64,000 bases of DNA from Primula veris (taxonomy: Eukaryota > Streptophyta > Magnoliopsida > Ericales > Primulaceae): assembly GCA_963682055.1 (NCBI GenBank), contig OY821750.1:2501-66500 (forward strand), read 5' to 3'. Position 1 is the first letter of the stretch. Each line of letters begins with the position of its first letter. The notes under the pieces were generated by a model, which made no database searches, was not told the origin of the DNA, and saw only the letters and a list, made by a program, of their open reading frames with translations. Of the stretch, positions 46,443 through 58,807 are shown one piece after another. The position numbers and the translations under genes are program-made.

Positions 46443-49150
46443 CAAAATCATGCAAAAATGGCAGAAACGAAATACGGTAAAAATCGTATACAATAAGCCA
46501 TAAATACAAGAAATAAAATGGCAATCTAAAATCTCAATAAAAGCGTGAGTTACAGGCCTCAAAATCATACAAAAATGGGCAGAAACGAAGAACGGTAAAA
46601 ATCATGTACAATAAGCCATAAATTCAAGAAATAAAATGACAATCTAAAATTTCAATAAAAGCGTGAGTTATAGGCCACAAAATCATGAAAAAATGGGCCG
46701 AAACGAAGAACGGTAAAAATCGTGTACAATAAGCCATAAATCCAATAAATAAATTGATAATGTAAAATATCAATAAAAGTGTGCTATGCCACAAAATCAT
46801 GGAAAAATGGGAAGAAACGAAAACGGTAAAAATCATGTACAATGAGTCGTAAATCTAAGAAATAAAATGATAATTCAAAATATCAATTAAATCGTGTGCT
46901 ATATGCCACAAAATCATGCAAAAAATGGTATCAACGAAAAACGGTAAAAACCGTGTATTATAATATATAAATCCAAGAAATAAAATGACAATGTTAAATA
47001 TATATAAAAGCGTGTTATAGATCACAAAATAATGAAAAAAAACGTCAAAACGAAAAAATGGTAAAAACCGTGTAATATAATACATAAATAAAAGAAATAA
47101 AATGACATTCTAAAATCTCAATAAAAGCGTGAGTTATAGGCCACAGAAATAAAATGACTATCTAAAATCTCAATAAAAGCATGAGTTATAGGCCACAAAA
47201 TCATGCAAAAATGGGCAGAAACGAAGAACGGTAAAAATCGTGTACAATAAGCCATAAATCCAAAAAATAAAAGGACAATCTAAAATCTCAATAAAAGCGT
47301 GAGTTATAGGCCACAAAATCATGCAAAAATGGGCAGAAACAAAGAACGGTAAAAATCGTGTACAATAAGCCATAAATTCAAGAAATAAAATGATAATGTA
47401 AAATATCAATAAAAGTGTGCTATGCCACAAAATCATTTAAAAATGGAAAGAAACGAAAACGGTAAAAATCATGTACAATGAGTCATAAATCTAAGAAATA
47501 AAATTATAATTCAAAATATCAATTAAATCGTGTGCTATATGCCACAAAATCATGCAAAAAATGGTATCAACGAAAAACGGTAAAAACCGTGTATTATAAT
47601 ATATAAATCCAATAAATAAAATGACAATGTTAAATATCAATAAAAGCGTGTGCTGTAGATCACAAAATAATGAAAAAAAGCGTCAAAACGAAAAAATGGT
47701 AAAAACCATGTAATATAAGACATAAATAAAAGAAATAAAATAACATTCTAAAATCTCAATAAAAGCGTGAGTTATAGGCCACAGAAATAAAATGACAATC
47801 TAAAATCTCAATAAAAGCGTGAGTTATAGGCCACAAAATCATGCAAAAATGGGCAGAAACGAAGAACGGTAAAAATCGTGTACAATAAGCCATAAATTCA
47901 AGAAATAAAATGACAATCTAAAATCTCAATAAAAGCGTGAGTTATAGGCCACAAAATCATGCAAAAATGGGCAGAAACGAAGAACGGTAAAAATCGTGTA
48001 CAATAAGCCATAAATACAAGAAATAAAATGGCAATCTAAAATCTCAATAAAAGCGTGAGTTATAGGCCACAAAATCATGCAAAAATGGGCAGAAACGAAG
48101 AACGGTAAAAATCGTGTACAATAAGCCATAAATCCAAGAAATAAAATGACAATCTAAAATCTCAATAAAAGCGTGAGTTATAGGCCACAAAATCATGCAA
48201 AAATGGGCCGAAACGAAGAACGGTAAAAATCGTGTACAATAAGCCATAAATCCAATAAATAAATTGATCATGTAAAATATCAATAAAAGTGTGCTATGCC
48301 ACAAAATCATGGAAAAATGGGCAGAAACGAAAACGGTAAAAATCATGTACAATGAGCCATAAATCTAAGAAATAAAATGATAATTCAAAATATCAATTAA
48401 ATCGTGTGCTATATGCCACAAAATTATGCAAAAAATGGTATCAACGAAAAACGGTAAAAACCGTGTATTATAATATATAAATCCAAGAAATAAAATGACA
48501 ATGTTAAATATCAATAAAAGCGTGTGCTATAAATCACAAAATAATGAAAAAAAACGTAAAAACGAAAAAATTGTAAAAACTGTGTAATATAAGCCATAAT
48601 TCAAAGAAATAAAATGACATTGTAAAATCTCAATAAAAGCATGTGCTATAGATCACAAATCATGCAAGAAATGGCGGAAACGAAAAATGGTAAAAGAAAC
48701 GTGTACTATAAATCATAAATTTAATAAATAAAATGACAATGTAAAATCTTAATAAAAACATGAGCTATCGGCTACAAAATCATGTAAAATATCAGTAAAA
48801 GCGTGTGTTATAGGGCTATAAAATCATCCAATAAAGGGCACAAACAAAAAATGATAAAAACGTGTAATATACATAAATAAAAGAAATAAAATGACATTCT
48901 AAAATCTCAATAAAATCGTGAATTATATAGGCCACAAAATCATGCAAAAATGGGCAGAAACGAAAAACGGTAAAAATCGTGTACAATAAACCATAAATCC
49001 AAGAAATAAAATGACAATCTAAAATCTCAATAAAAGCGTGAGTTATAGGCCACAAAATCATGCAAAAATGGGCAGAAACGAAAAACGGTAAAAATCGTGT
49101 ACAATAAACCATAAATCCAATAAATAAAATGATAATGTAAAATATCAATA
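46443..49150. repeat. Higher-order segment, copy 2 (inside the satellite)
   Basis: Second copy of 43740-45810, with about 640 bp of extra monomers between its two halves (about 47150-47780). This explains the change of offset from about 2,703 to about 3,340 bp. Confidence 0.8.
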
Positions 49151-52100
49151 AAAGTATGCTATGCTACAAAATCATGGAAAAATAGGCGGAAACGAAAAAT
49201 GGTAAAAAAACGTATAATATAAATCATAAATTTAATAAATAAAATGACAATGTAAAATCTTAATAAAAGTATGAGCTATCGGCTACAAAATCATGTAAAA
49301 AAAGGCAGAAACGAAAAACAGTAAAAAAAAAAACGTGTACTAGGCTTTAAATTAAAGGGAAAAAAAGACATTAAAATATAAATAAAAGCGTGAGCTATAT
49401 GCCATAAAATCATGCAAAAAATGACGGAAACGAATGACGGTAAAAACTGTGTATTATAGGACATAAATCAAAGAAATAAAATGATAATTTAAAATCTCTA
49501 TAAAAGCGTGTGTTATAGGCCACAAAATCATGCAAAAAGGGTAGAAACGAAATACCGTGTACTATAGGTCATAAATCCAAAAAAGAAATTTATGATTTAA
49601 AATCTTTATAAAAACGTGTGGCCACAAAATCATGCATAAAATGCCTGAAACGAAAAACGGTAAAAGAGTGTGTTATAGGCCACAAAATTATGTAAAAAAA
49701 GGCAGAAACGAAAAAATGGTAAAAACCGGTAATATAAACATAAATCAAAGAAATAAAATGACAATGTAAAAGCGTGCTAGGCCACAAAATCAAACTAAAA
49801 ATGATAAAAATGCGTATATTATAAGCCATATATTTAAGAAAAAAAATGACAATCTAAAATCTCAATAAAAGCGTGTTATAGGCTGCAAAATCATGCAAAA
49901 AAAAAAAACTGAAACGAAAAACTGTAAAAAAAACCGTGTACTATAGGCCATAAATTCAAGAAAGAAAAAGACAAAGTAAAATATCAATAAAAGCGTGAGC
50001 TATAGGCCACAAAATTATGAAAAAAGGAAGAATCGAAAAATGGTAAAAAAACGTATATTATAATCCATAAATTCAAGAAATAATATGACAATTTAAAATA
50101 TCAACAAAATCATGTGCTACATGTCACATGTCATAAAATCATGCAAAAAAAGCAGAAAGGAAAGAAAAAAGACAATAAAATATCAATAAAAGTGTGAGTT
50201 ATAGACCACAAAATAATACAAAAAATAGCACAAACGAAAAAACGTTAAAAATCGTGTAATATAAGACGTAGATCAAAAAAATAAAATGACAATTTAAATT
50301 CTCAATAAAAGTTTGTTGTAGGCCATAAAATCATGAAAAAAATAGCGGAAATGAAAAACAATAAAAGGCGTGTACTATAAGCCATAAATTCAAGAAATAA
50401 AAAGACAATGTAAAATCTCAATAAAAGTGTGTTATAAGTCACACAATCATACAAAAAAGGGCTAAGACGAAAAACGGTAAAAACACAATGTAAACTATCA
50501 ATAAAAGCATGGGTTATAAGACACAAAATCGGTAAAAAAAAAACGTGTACTATAGGCCATAAATCAAAGGAAAAAAAAAAAGACAAATTAAAATATCAAT
50601 AAAAGCGTGAGCTAAAGGTTACAAAATCATACAAAAAATGGTGGAAAAGAATAACGGTAAAAACCGTGCATTATTGTGCATAAATCCAAGAAAGAAAATG
50701 ACAATTCAAAAAGGTAGAATCGAAAAACGGTAAAAACCATATACTATAAACCATAAATCTAAGAAAAAAACGACAATTTAAAATCTCATTAAAAATGTGT
50801 GGTAGGCCACAAAATCATGAAAAAAAAGGGAGAAACGAAAAACGGTAAAAGTTGTGTAATATAAGGCATAAATTTAAGAAATAAAATGACAATGTAAAAT
50901 CTCAATAAAAGCGTGAGTTATAGACCACAAAATCATCCAAAAATGGGCACCAACGAACGGTAAAAACCGTGTACAATAAGCCATAAATCTAAGAAATAAA
51001 ATGACAATGTAAAATATCAATAAAAAGAAATAAAATGACAATGTAAAATATCAATAAAAGTGTGAGCATAGACCATAAAATAATGCAAAAAATGGCACAT
51101 AAATCTAAGAAATAAATGACAATGTAAAATATCAATAAAAAGAAATAAAATGACAATGTAAAATATCAATAAAAGTGTGAGCATAGACCATAAAATAATG
51201 CAAAAAATGGCACAAACGAAAAAACGGTAAAAACATTGTAATATAAGCCATAAATCCAAGAAAAAAATGACAATGTAAAATCTCAATAAAATTGTGAGTT
51301 ATAGACCACAAAATCATGCAAAAATGGGCAGAAACGAACGGTAAAAACCGTGTACAATAAGTCATAAATCCAAGAAATAAAATGACAATGTAAAATATCA
51401 ATAAATGCATGTGGTGATATAGGCCACAAAATCATGCAAAAATGGACATAAATGAAAACGGTAAAAACCGTGTACAATGAGCCGTAAATATAAGAAATAA
51501 AAATATCAATTAAATCGTGGACAAGATCATGCAAAAAATGGTAGAAACGAAAAACTGTAAAAAGGCGTAGTATAAGCCATAGATTCAAGAAATAAATTTA
51601 CATTGTAAAATATCAATAAAAATGTGTTAAAGGCAACAAAAAAGTGCAGAAAACGTAAAAACGCTATAAAACATTTACTATAGGCTATAAATCTATGAAA
51701 GAAAAATACAAAGTAAAATCTCAATAAAAGTGTGATATAAGCCACAAAATCATGCAAAAAAGCGTAAAAACAAAAAATGGTAAAAACCGTGTAATATAAA
51801 CCATAAATCCAAAAAATAAAATGATAATTTAAAATCTTAATAAAAGCGTGAGCTATATGCCACAAAATTAAGCAAAAAATTCCTGAAACGAAAACGGTAA
51901 AAACCGTGTACATAATACATAAATCCAAGAAATAAAATGACAATATTAAATATCAATAAAAGCGTATGTAGGTCACAAAATCATACAAAAAAACGTAAAA
52001 ACGAAAAAATGGTAAAAACCGTGTAATATAAGCCATAAATCCAAGAAATAAAATGACAATGTAAAATTTCAATAAAAGCATGTGCTATAGGCCACAAAAT

Positions 52101-52226
52101 CATAAAAGAAATTGTGGAAACGAAAAATGGTAAAAAGCGTGTACTATAAATCATAAATTTATGAAATAAAATGACAATGTAAAATCTTAATAAAAGCATA
52201 TACTATAGGCCACAAAATCATGTAAA

Positions 52227-52479
52227 AATAGGGTTTAGAAATTGATAAGCATTCGATTATAAATAGCCAAAATCAAATGCTTATCACAGTCAAATGCTTA
52301 TTAGGGGTTTAGAAACCGTATTTCATTATAAATAGGCAATCAATCCATCGTTAAGAAGATATATCATAGCGTCGAACCAATTACATTCACTAAAAGGCCT
52401 ATGGTCGAAAATGTATATGAAAAGGAAAAAAAATAACACACAAGATTTTGATATACTAAAAAGGCTTTTACTTATAATG
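52227..52479. other. Satellite edge and spacer
   Basis: A 77-bp phrase, GGGTTTAGAAAT...ATTATAAATAG, occurs twice (about 52227 and 52304) immediately after the last monomer. Nothing else is recognised. Confidence 0.5.
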
Positions 52480-52840
52480 AACAATGGAGTTGCAATTAAA
52501 TAACCTAAAATAAAACTGTAGATATTACTTAGGGTTTTCAAAACATTAGATCTGATTTACTTCAATAGTTACCAAATCTCAAGTTGCAATTAATTAACCA
52601 AAAATCAATCAGTAAAAAATACTCGAAAAACTAGAACAGATAGTATCGAAATTAATTCAAGTTTCAATTAACTACCCCAGTATAAATTAACTAGGGTATT
52701 CAAGAACTAGATCTAATTAATTCAACACATAACAGAAAGCAGATCAAAACTAAATCAAGTTGCAATGAATTAAGTGAAACTCAATCTATAGAAACTTATT
52801 AGGAATTTCAAAAAACTATATCTGAAGAACGATATTTGGC
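52480..52840. repeat. Degenerate tandem repeat, unit about 84-91 bp
   Basis: GTTGCAATTAA or a close variant recurs near 52493, 52584, 52668 and 52758, each followed by a CAAAACTAGATCT-like phrase. Four units. Confidence 0.7.
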
Positions 52841-52844
52841 CGAA

Positions 52845-53165
52845 CTGAGGCGGCAGTCTGGTCATTGTCTCTCTGGCGGTCTGATCGAAACCCTACCTGC
52901 TCCTTCTCTGATCGGAGTACGAGGACTGGTTCGATCTTGATGATGAGGTGGGGCCGCCGGAGACGATGATCCCCAGCTACAATCGTTGTTGCTCCACTAG
53001 CTGCAGGAGAATTGAGGCAACAGCTCCGCCGTGGAGAGACTGTGCGGCGGTGGCGGTGGCGGTGATGGAAATATCGTCGGCGACGGCGAAACAGAGCAGT
53101 TTTCCGGCGAGATTTCCATCTTTGAGTGGTGGTTTGAGGGGAGGGAGAGAGAGAGAGTTTGGTTT
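52845..53165 (-). other. GC-rich segment paralogous to 28.97-29.2 kb, with proline-rich frame
   Basis: 52860-52990 aligns with 28995-29150 in the same orientation. Further upstream on the minus strand, ATG at 53116 opens MEISPENCSVSPSPTIFPSP followed by a run of prolines and HSLSTAELLPQFSCS, then a stop. The (GGC/GGT)n stretch at 53041-53065 encodes the prolines. It may be the start of a first exon, but no following exon was recognised. Confidence 0.35.
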
Positions 53166-54106
53166 AGATCTGACGAGTAGAGAGAAAGAAAAATAGATTT
53201 TAATTCTTTATATCTATCTATCTCCAATTATATAAAAAAACCGGACTTATACTTTAGTCCTTCATAGTTGTAGTTTTAATTTATTTTGTTACCTTTATTT
53301 AAAAGATTAACATATGAGCAAAACAGGACATGAATTTTAATAGCTCTATCATCAACCTATCACAGAAGAAAACAAGTATAATACCAGATTTAAGTCCAAG
53401 ACCGGTTAAGTTATACAGGTAGATATTCCTCTACAAGGAACCAAAATGCATTTATTCTGAAGTCCCAATGAATTGTTCTTCTAGCAGTCATCTTTAATCT
53501 CAAGGATAAAAAATTGTAGTACTGATCAAATTGTTTAATATACCTTTTCATACAGTTTAAATTATTCAGATCCAATTTGTCAATTAGAGTAAATTTAAAA
53601 TCTAAACTGGGGATGTTCACATTTACGGTCTCCATTGTTAAAAAAATAAGTTCAGAAGCTAATATTTTGAAGTATTTAGAAGTTGGGCACTTTTTTCTTG
53701 AAGTTTATTAGACACTGATTGGCCCTAGCTTTGAAAATTTATTTGCTATGACAAACACCTAATAACACAACCAATTACAAATAGAAAAACAATACAAATC
53801 ACATATTTCTAACTAATTTGCAGTTAGTTTTGTCAAAAAAACTGAGTTCTGTCCTAACTCCTAATGATTGAAAACCCACCTGGTCAAATAACAATTTGTC
53901 AATCAAAAAGATTAAGATCTAGTACTAAGCATTTACTACAACTACATTTGTAAGTTCAGAGTTACTAATGTTTTATACTAAAATTAAATCCCTGCCAATT
54001 TTTACAGATTATATTACATCAAGAATAATTTAACATTCAACAGAAGGACACGAAGTTACCTAATTATAATATCAAACAAAAATTTAGATTACCCGTAAAA
54101 TTGGTA
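53166..54106. other. AT-rich spacer
   Basis: No gene, RNA or repeat recognised. Confidence 0.4.
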
Positions 54107-54335
54107 CTCCCTCCGTTCCCATTTAATTGTCCATTACGAAACTACGTGCAATTTTAACCGGTTTATAACTTGTATCAAAATTATCGAAATGGTTTTTTTT
54201 TAAATCTAATCATAAAATTTAACATTTGAACTATATGATAAATTTTTAAAAAAATTTATTCCGACAATTTTGATACAAGTTATTGGCCGATCAAAATTGC
54301 ACGTAGTTTCGTAGTGGACAAGGGAACGGAGGGAG
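54107..54335. mobile_element. Stowaway MITE, 229 bp
   Basis: Starts CTCCCTCCGTTCCC and ends GGGAACGGAGGGAG, with TA on both sides (54105-54106 and 54336-54337). Inverted complementarity continues far inward (ACGAAACTACGTGCAATTTT against its complement, then ATAACTTGTATCAAAATT), so nearly the whole element can fold into one hairpin. It is non-coding. Confidence 0.93.
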
Positions 54336-54339
54336 TATT

Positions 54340-55060
54340 AAGTAGGGACAGAGACAAATCAAAATCATTAGCAAGATCAACATTCTTATAAATTGGTAGC
54401 ATAGGGCTACAGAAAATGAACTTAACTAAAGAAACATCTACAATAATTTAATTTATAAAAACTCTGCCTGTAAAATAAAAATACAAACCAACAAATACGT
54501 ATTGAAAACAGCGTTGATTGGATTGACAACAATTACAAACCAAGTATAGAAGTCCATAATATTTATTAATACTACGGGAACATCCGATTAGTTTTTAGTG
54601 TTTTGAAATATTGTGACATAAACATAAGAACACGTATAAGAAAAAAAAACCATTAAGATTAAGCAGGAACAAACCCTGCCAGAAAATTAAGAAAACAAAA
54701 ATAAGCACAATTCATTTAAACTATGGTAAACAATTAACACTTCAAGTGCTACCACCATAAATAAAGGCAATATATATATATACATCCATTTGACAGCAAA
54801 TGAGGCGAATTGATAAACAAAATTATATAAAAAAATCCAATTAGACTATCAAACAGTCTCAACAAGCAAAATTAAGCAAGCAATTAAGCCTAATTTACTG
54901 AGATTAAACTACGACTACGACAACAATAACTTGTACAATTAGACACAAATCTACTTACCCTCCTCTTTGAAAAACACAAAGTAGACAACTAATTCTTCCA
55001 AATACACGCAACCGTATATACACATACATGGTATGAGTAGAATCTACCCTTAGTAAGATT
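54340..55060. other. AT-rich spacer
   Basis: Nothing recognised. Confidence 0.4.
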
Positions 55061-55261
55061 ATTAATGCAATTCCAAATCTATATTATAGACTACATGGTC
55101 ATAGCCCTTTGGATTAGACTCGGTTCTTGCACCATGCAAACAATAAGTGCAATTTTATAAAAGAACAAAAAAAAATGCACCGCCAATACTTAGGCCTAAA
55201 TTTACAGAATACTAACTAAACATAGAGCCATGTTAAAGATTAATAAAAAAAATAAGGACTA

Positions 55262-55423
55262 TTAGAAACTAACAAAGTACCCGCAGCCCATCATGTTTGT
55301 TGTCGCAGCCGGATTATTCATACCATGGCTACTGTTAAAAAGCTGAAAAACTGGAAAAGGAGAGAATCCCAATAATCCAAACCAACCTGTCAAATAGTTT
55401 GGAGCAAGTTGATGAGTATGCAT
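55262..55423 (-). CDS. Small conserved exon, copy 3
   Basis: ATG at 55423 opens MHTHQLAPNYLTGWFGLLGF and continues NSSHGMNNPAATTNMMG. Because the donor region is altered (GGGCTGCGGGTAC instead of GGGACTGCAGGTAC), the frame runs on for a few codons to TAA at 55262-55264. The downstream exon of copy B is damaged here (its acceptor is deleted near 55130). The frame is open but the gene model is probably broken. No family is recognised. Confidence 0.35.
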   Translation of the reverse strand: MHTHQLAPNYLTGWFGLLGFSPFPVFQLFNSSHGMNNPAATTNMMGCGYFVSF

Positions 55424-56575
55424 GGTTTTTTTCTTTTCTAAAAATCAGTTTTAAATAGTCTTGAACGAAACAGTTAAAAAAAGCCGCAAGGGTGTCTATA
55501 AATAAAAGTCAAGTAACAATACATACAAAAACATACCTAAAAGAGTAAATATCACTAAAACCACAAGAGTTACAGCCATCTACAACTATACTACAATAGA
55601 CAAAAGTAAAACGACATAACTTATAAAATTTGTACCAAATAACAAGGTAAAAAATTAAGGGAATAATCAAAGAAAATGATCGAATTGTATTAAAAAAAAT
55701 TAACTGTTAAATTAACCTTCAGCCGGAAAAAATCAAGATCCAAACGTTTATCCCACGAAAATTGACATTTTAAATATATTGAGTCCCGTAATAATGTTTT
55801 CAACCTGGTTTCACTCAAATTACACATTTTGAATTGTGGGAGTGTAAACAGCTTCTCATACTCAGTCAATTAGAATTATACACATTTCACTGTGAAATTA
55901 ACTTCAGCCATTAATTTTGTTCGAAAAGCATATCTGGTTTATAAACCAGCAATTCAATCGCTTTAGCCCTACAATATTGAGAGTTCACAGATTATATCCC
56001 AATTTGCACATTTCATGCTTTGCTATCGAGTAACGAGAGGTTTTGATAGCATTGACTACAGCTCAAAGACACAAAAATATATACTTAAATATATATACCT
56101 TGTTAATGTGATAATATACTTACAAAAACGAGATTTTACGGTTCATTCCTAGAAACGGAGGCTTCACAGAATGAACACCATAGGCAGATTTAACGTGTGA
56201 TTCAACCAGTGGATTTAACTACATTAGTCACAATTCAGTAAACACCCACAGAGTGAAGGCCGAAAACATGAAAACATTAAACATCTAAACCCCAAAAAGA
56301 CAAAAAAACACAACAGAAGCTAAGCTACTACCGAAGTTCAGTGAGAAGAAAGCTTCATAAGAATATTTTATATAAAACATGTAAACTCCTTGGAAAATTT
56401 TCCTTTCATGCCCATCATCATTATTTGCAAAGGGCATATTTGGTTATCCTTGCCAAAACTAGAGCTACTTGGTTCAAACTGAATGTCATGGACAAACAAA
56501 GCATTCGAGAAAAGAAATAGGAGTGGACATGTTTAAGCAACATCAAAGAAAATTCAAGAAAAAAACCAATTCTAC

Positions 56576-56655
56576 CTGAAATAACTTTCCGTGAGCCACA
56601 TGCCCCATAGTCCTCAAGTAACACATTTAGAAAGTTACCATCACTAGAAGTAAGC
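56576..56655 (-). CDS. Candidate internal exon, 80 bp
   Basis: Bounded by CTTGCAG|GCTTAC and TTTCAG|GTAGAA. It encodes LTSSDGNFLNVLLEDYGACG followed by SRKVIS in the one fully open frame and shows a coding-like composition. It lies on the same strand as the small-ORF exon, about 1.2 kb upstream, so it may belong to the same transcript. No family is recognised and no partner exons were confirmed. Confidence 0.3.
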
Positions 56656-57781
56656 CTGCAAGCAAGAATCATTATTCATTATTTCCAAGCCACATGATAC
56701 TGATCGTGCTTTGAGGTTTGCTCACAAATGGTCATTACTTATTATTATTAAATTTTAAATGATAAAGAACTGGCAAGAGAGAAAAAGATAACTATGGACA
56801 TTTTAGAACCACCAATAGAAATCATGTAACATAATGTTTTTGCAAGCACCATAACAGTGCGGTTTAAATTATTACCGGCTATCGACTCATTATGGTTTAG
56901 TATTGATTTTTGGATTTATTTCTACTTTATAAGATGTGTGATTACAAGCACTCGTATGCCTTTTGTATAAGCACATTAAGTATGTATGGAGGATATCTAA
57001 CTTTTTTGTCCAACAGCAGAAAAAATTATTCTCATTTGCTCTATTAGTTCAGCTTCTAAATTCAAATTTCATATTAGTTATGAACAGCATCCAATAATAT
57101 AGGACTTACTCATGTATAACAGCAAATTCAGTGCCACACGCAATAAATATATTAACATTTACCAACCAAACAGATTTTACTCAATTCAAGAAGGTGCAAA
57201 ATAGTCAGAAGCTTGATAACTGTATCTAAGTCTCACATTGATAAACCAATAATGTGACAACAGACTCATTATTTTCGAGATACAAAACATGAAAATCATA
57301 TATATTCCCATATAAATCAAACAAATCAATTTGTACAAATGGACTTCTAGTTTTCCGAATATCAACGAAGATAACCATCACAATTCAACGCTTGTTAACT
57401 TTAACACATTTAGGTCAGATCAACCTAATTAAAGCTGAAAACATTATGCATATATAGATAGAAATATAAATGTATATTAAAAAGAACAAACCATCACAAC
57501 TGAATGCTAATTAACTTTAGAGAAACAGCATAAATCAACTATAAAATGAAAATCAAAACTACTCAAAAACATAACTAATTAGTAGTGTATCCATAATTCT
57601 AAATTTTTGAAATATAAAAGAAATAAAAAAAAAACATCACAGCACAACACAGCACTTGATACCTTAAAAACGGTTTAACAGAACAATTTACTTCAAGAAA
57701 TTATCTAATTAACCACCCTTTCGGTCAGGAAACAGATCAAAAAAAAACCCGAAGCTATAAACATTATGCATAAATACATAA

Positions 57782-57797
<16 letters not shown>

Positions 57798-57812
<15 letters not shown>

Positions 57813-57950
57813 AAGAAAGAAAGAAAGCATACGAGTGTTAAAGGCTTAAAATCTAAGATCTTAGCACAATAATTGACGGATCTAATGAAGAATCTGAGGC
57901 GATGGGTTACCGGTCGTATGTATCGTCGAATGAAAACTTTTCTGTATCTA

Positions 57951-57981
<31 letters not shown>

Positions 57982-58100
57982 TATATACATGATGTAGCTC
58001 GCGCTTTCTTTCTCTCTATATATATATATGTATATATGTATGATGTATAGGAGCGGCTAGGTGAATAGATCGTCGGATCCAGAGAGAGAGAGAGAGTGAG
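57798..58100. repeat. Cluster of GA/CT, GAAA and TA microsatellites
   Basis: (GA)n then (GAAA)n at about 57798-57828, (CT)n and (TA)n at 57950-57982 and 58011-58031, and (GA)n at 58081-58107. CT-rich microsatellites of this kind often sit in plant promoters and 5' UTRs. If copy A is transcribed on the minus strand, this would be its 5' end. That is inference only. Confidence 0.8.
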
Positions 58101-58107
58101 CGAGAGA

Positions 58108-58370
58108 GAACAGACGTGTTTCATCCGCCATGTCCTGTCCTTAAAAAGTATTTTACCAAATTTTTGAACTACCCCCCGCCCAATTTTTCATTTTCACCCC
58201 CCAATTTTCCTAAATTTATATTCTACTCTACTCCATCCGTCAACTTTTCTTCTGACTTTTCGAAACTAATAGCAATTTTGACTCATAAAAATACTCTTTG
58301 ATATTTGGGTAAATATGCTAAACTAATTTTGATATAAGCTTATAATTCATTCAGATACACACATATAGAG
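58108..58370. other. Spacer
   Basis: C-rich then AT-rich DNA with a chance 61-codon frame. Nothing recognised. Confidence 0.4.
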
Positions 58371-58800
58371 GGGGGATGTTGTTTAGCTATTATTCGAGGC
58401 AAACGAGCTGATGTATTAGACCCTGGTGACGAAATTGTCAGATTTTAAAATGAACGACCAAGTTCAACGAAATTTATGAGCAAAAAGGGAAAAAAAGCTG
58501 CAGCCAAACAATCACCAAGAGATGGATGTATGCAAATTTAATTCATTAAATTCACAAAAAGTTGTTTGGCTACCGTTCGACACAAATGAGATGACTTAGA
58601 AAAGGATGCTGAAAAAAAAACTCTTACCTTAACAATGGACGAACAAATTCAACACTACTTACAAGCAAAAGGGAAAAGAACCTACAACTAAACAATCCCC
58701 AAGAGGCGGATATATGCACAAATATTATAAGGCGCAGTTGTAAGCTAAGCAGCCGGTTCTTTTAAAAGGGCCAAATAAGCCAACTTATTTTACTGCTTAT
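58371..58800. repeat. Dispersed MITE-like repeat with an internal tandem pair, left part
   Basis: Two related blocks of about 175 bp (about 58450-58545 and 58625-58720) share GAACAAATTCAAC-type, AGCAAAAGGGAAAA and AAACAATCCCCAAGAG phrases. The sequence continues across the inserted element at 58808 and is shared with 62470-62870. Confidence 0.6.
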
Positions 58801-58807
58801 ATAAACT

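Larger units (their letters stand above)
39205..52226. repeat. Satellite array, unit about 118 bp, 13 kb
   Basis: Roughly 110 head-to-tail monomers. Typical phrases in order are CTCAATAAAAGCGTGAGTTA, TAGGCCACAAAATCATGC, AAAAATGGGCAGAAACGAAG, AACGGTAAAAATCGTGTACA and ATAAGCCATAAATCCAAGAA. Neighbouring start points such as 42414, 42532 and 42650 give a 118-bp period. Monomers are most uniform at 40.7-49 kb and decay towards both edges. A minor subtype carries the palindrome ACGGTAAAAACCGT. Because 118 is not a multiple of 3, every monomer yields the same minus-strand frame (about 67 codons) in rotating phase. These frames are not genes. Subtelomeric satellites of this size are common in plants. 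Confidence 0.95.
55060..57760 (-). repeat. Segmental duplication, copy A (of 60.05-63.6 kb)
   Basis: Matching blocks occur in the same order as in copy B: 55062-55170 with 60065-60190, 55290-55510 with 60330-60540, 57150-57290 with 62345-62480, and 57500-57680 with 63435-63615. Offsets grow from about 5.0 to 5.9 kb because copy B contains more inserted sequence. Confidence 0.8.

Noticed and set aside
39522..52199. Dozens of minus-strand frames of 64-138 codons with a common MAYCTRFLPFFVSAHFCMIL-like peptide
   Set aside because: They are the satellite monomer read in rotating phase. The same peptide recurs every 118 bp and overlaps itself in other frames, with no splice or start context.
39205..52226. 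CRISPR-like regular spacing
   Set aside because: Units are contiguous tandem monomers without unique spacers, in a eukaryotic chromosome.
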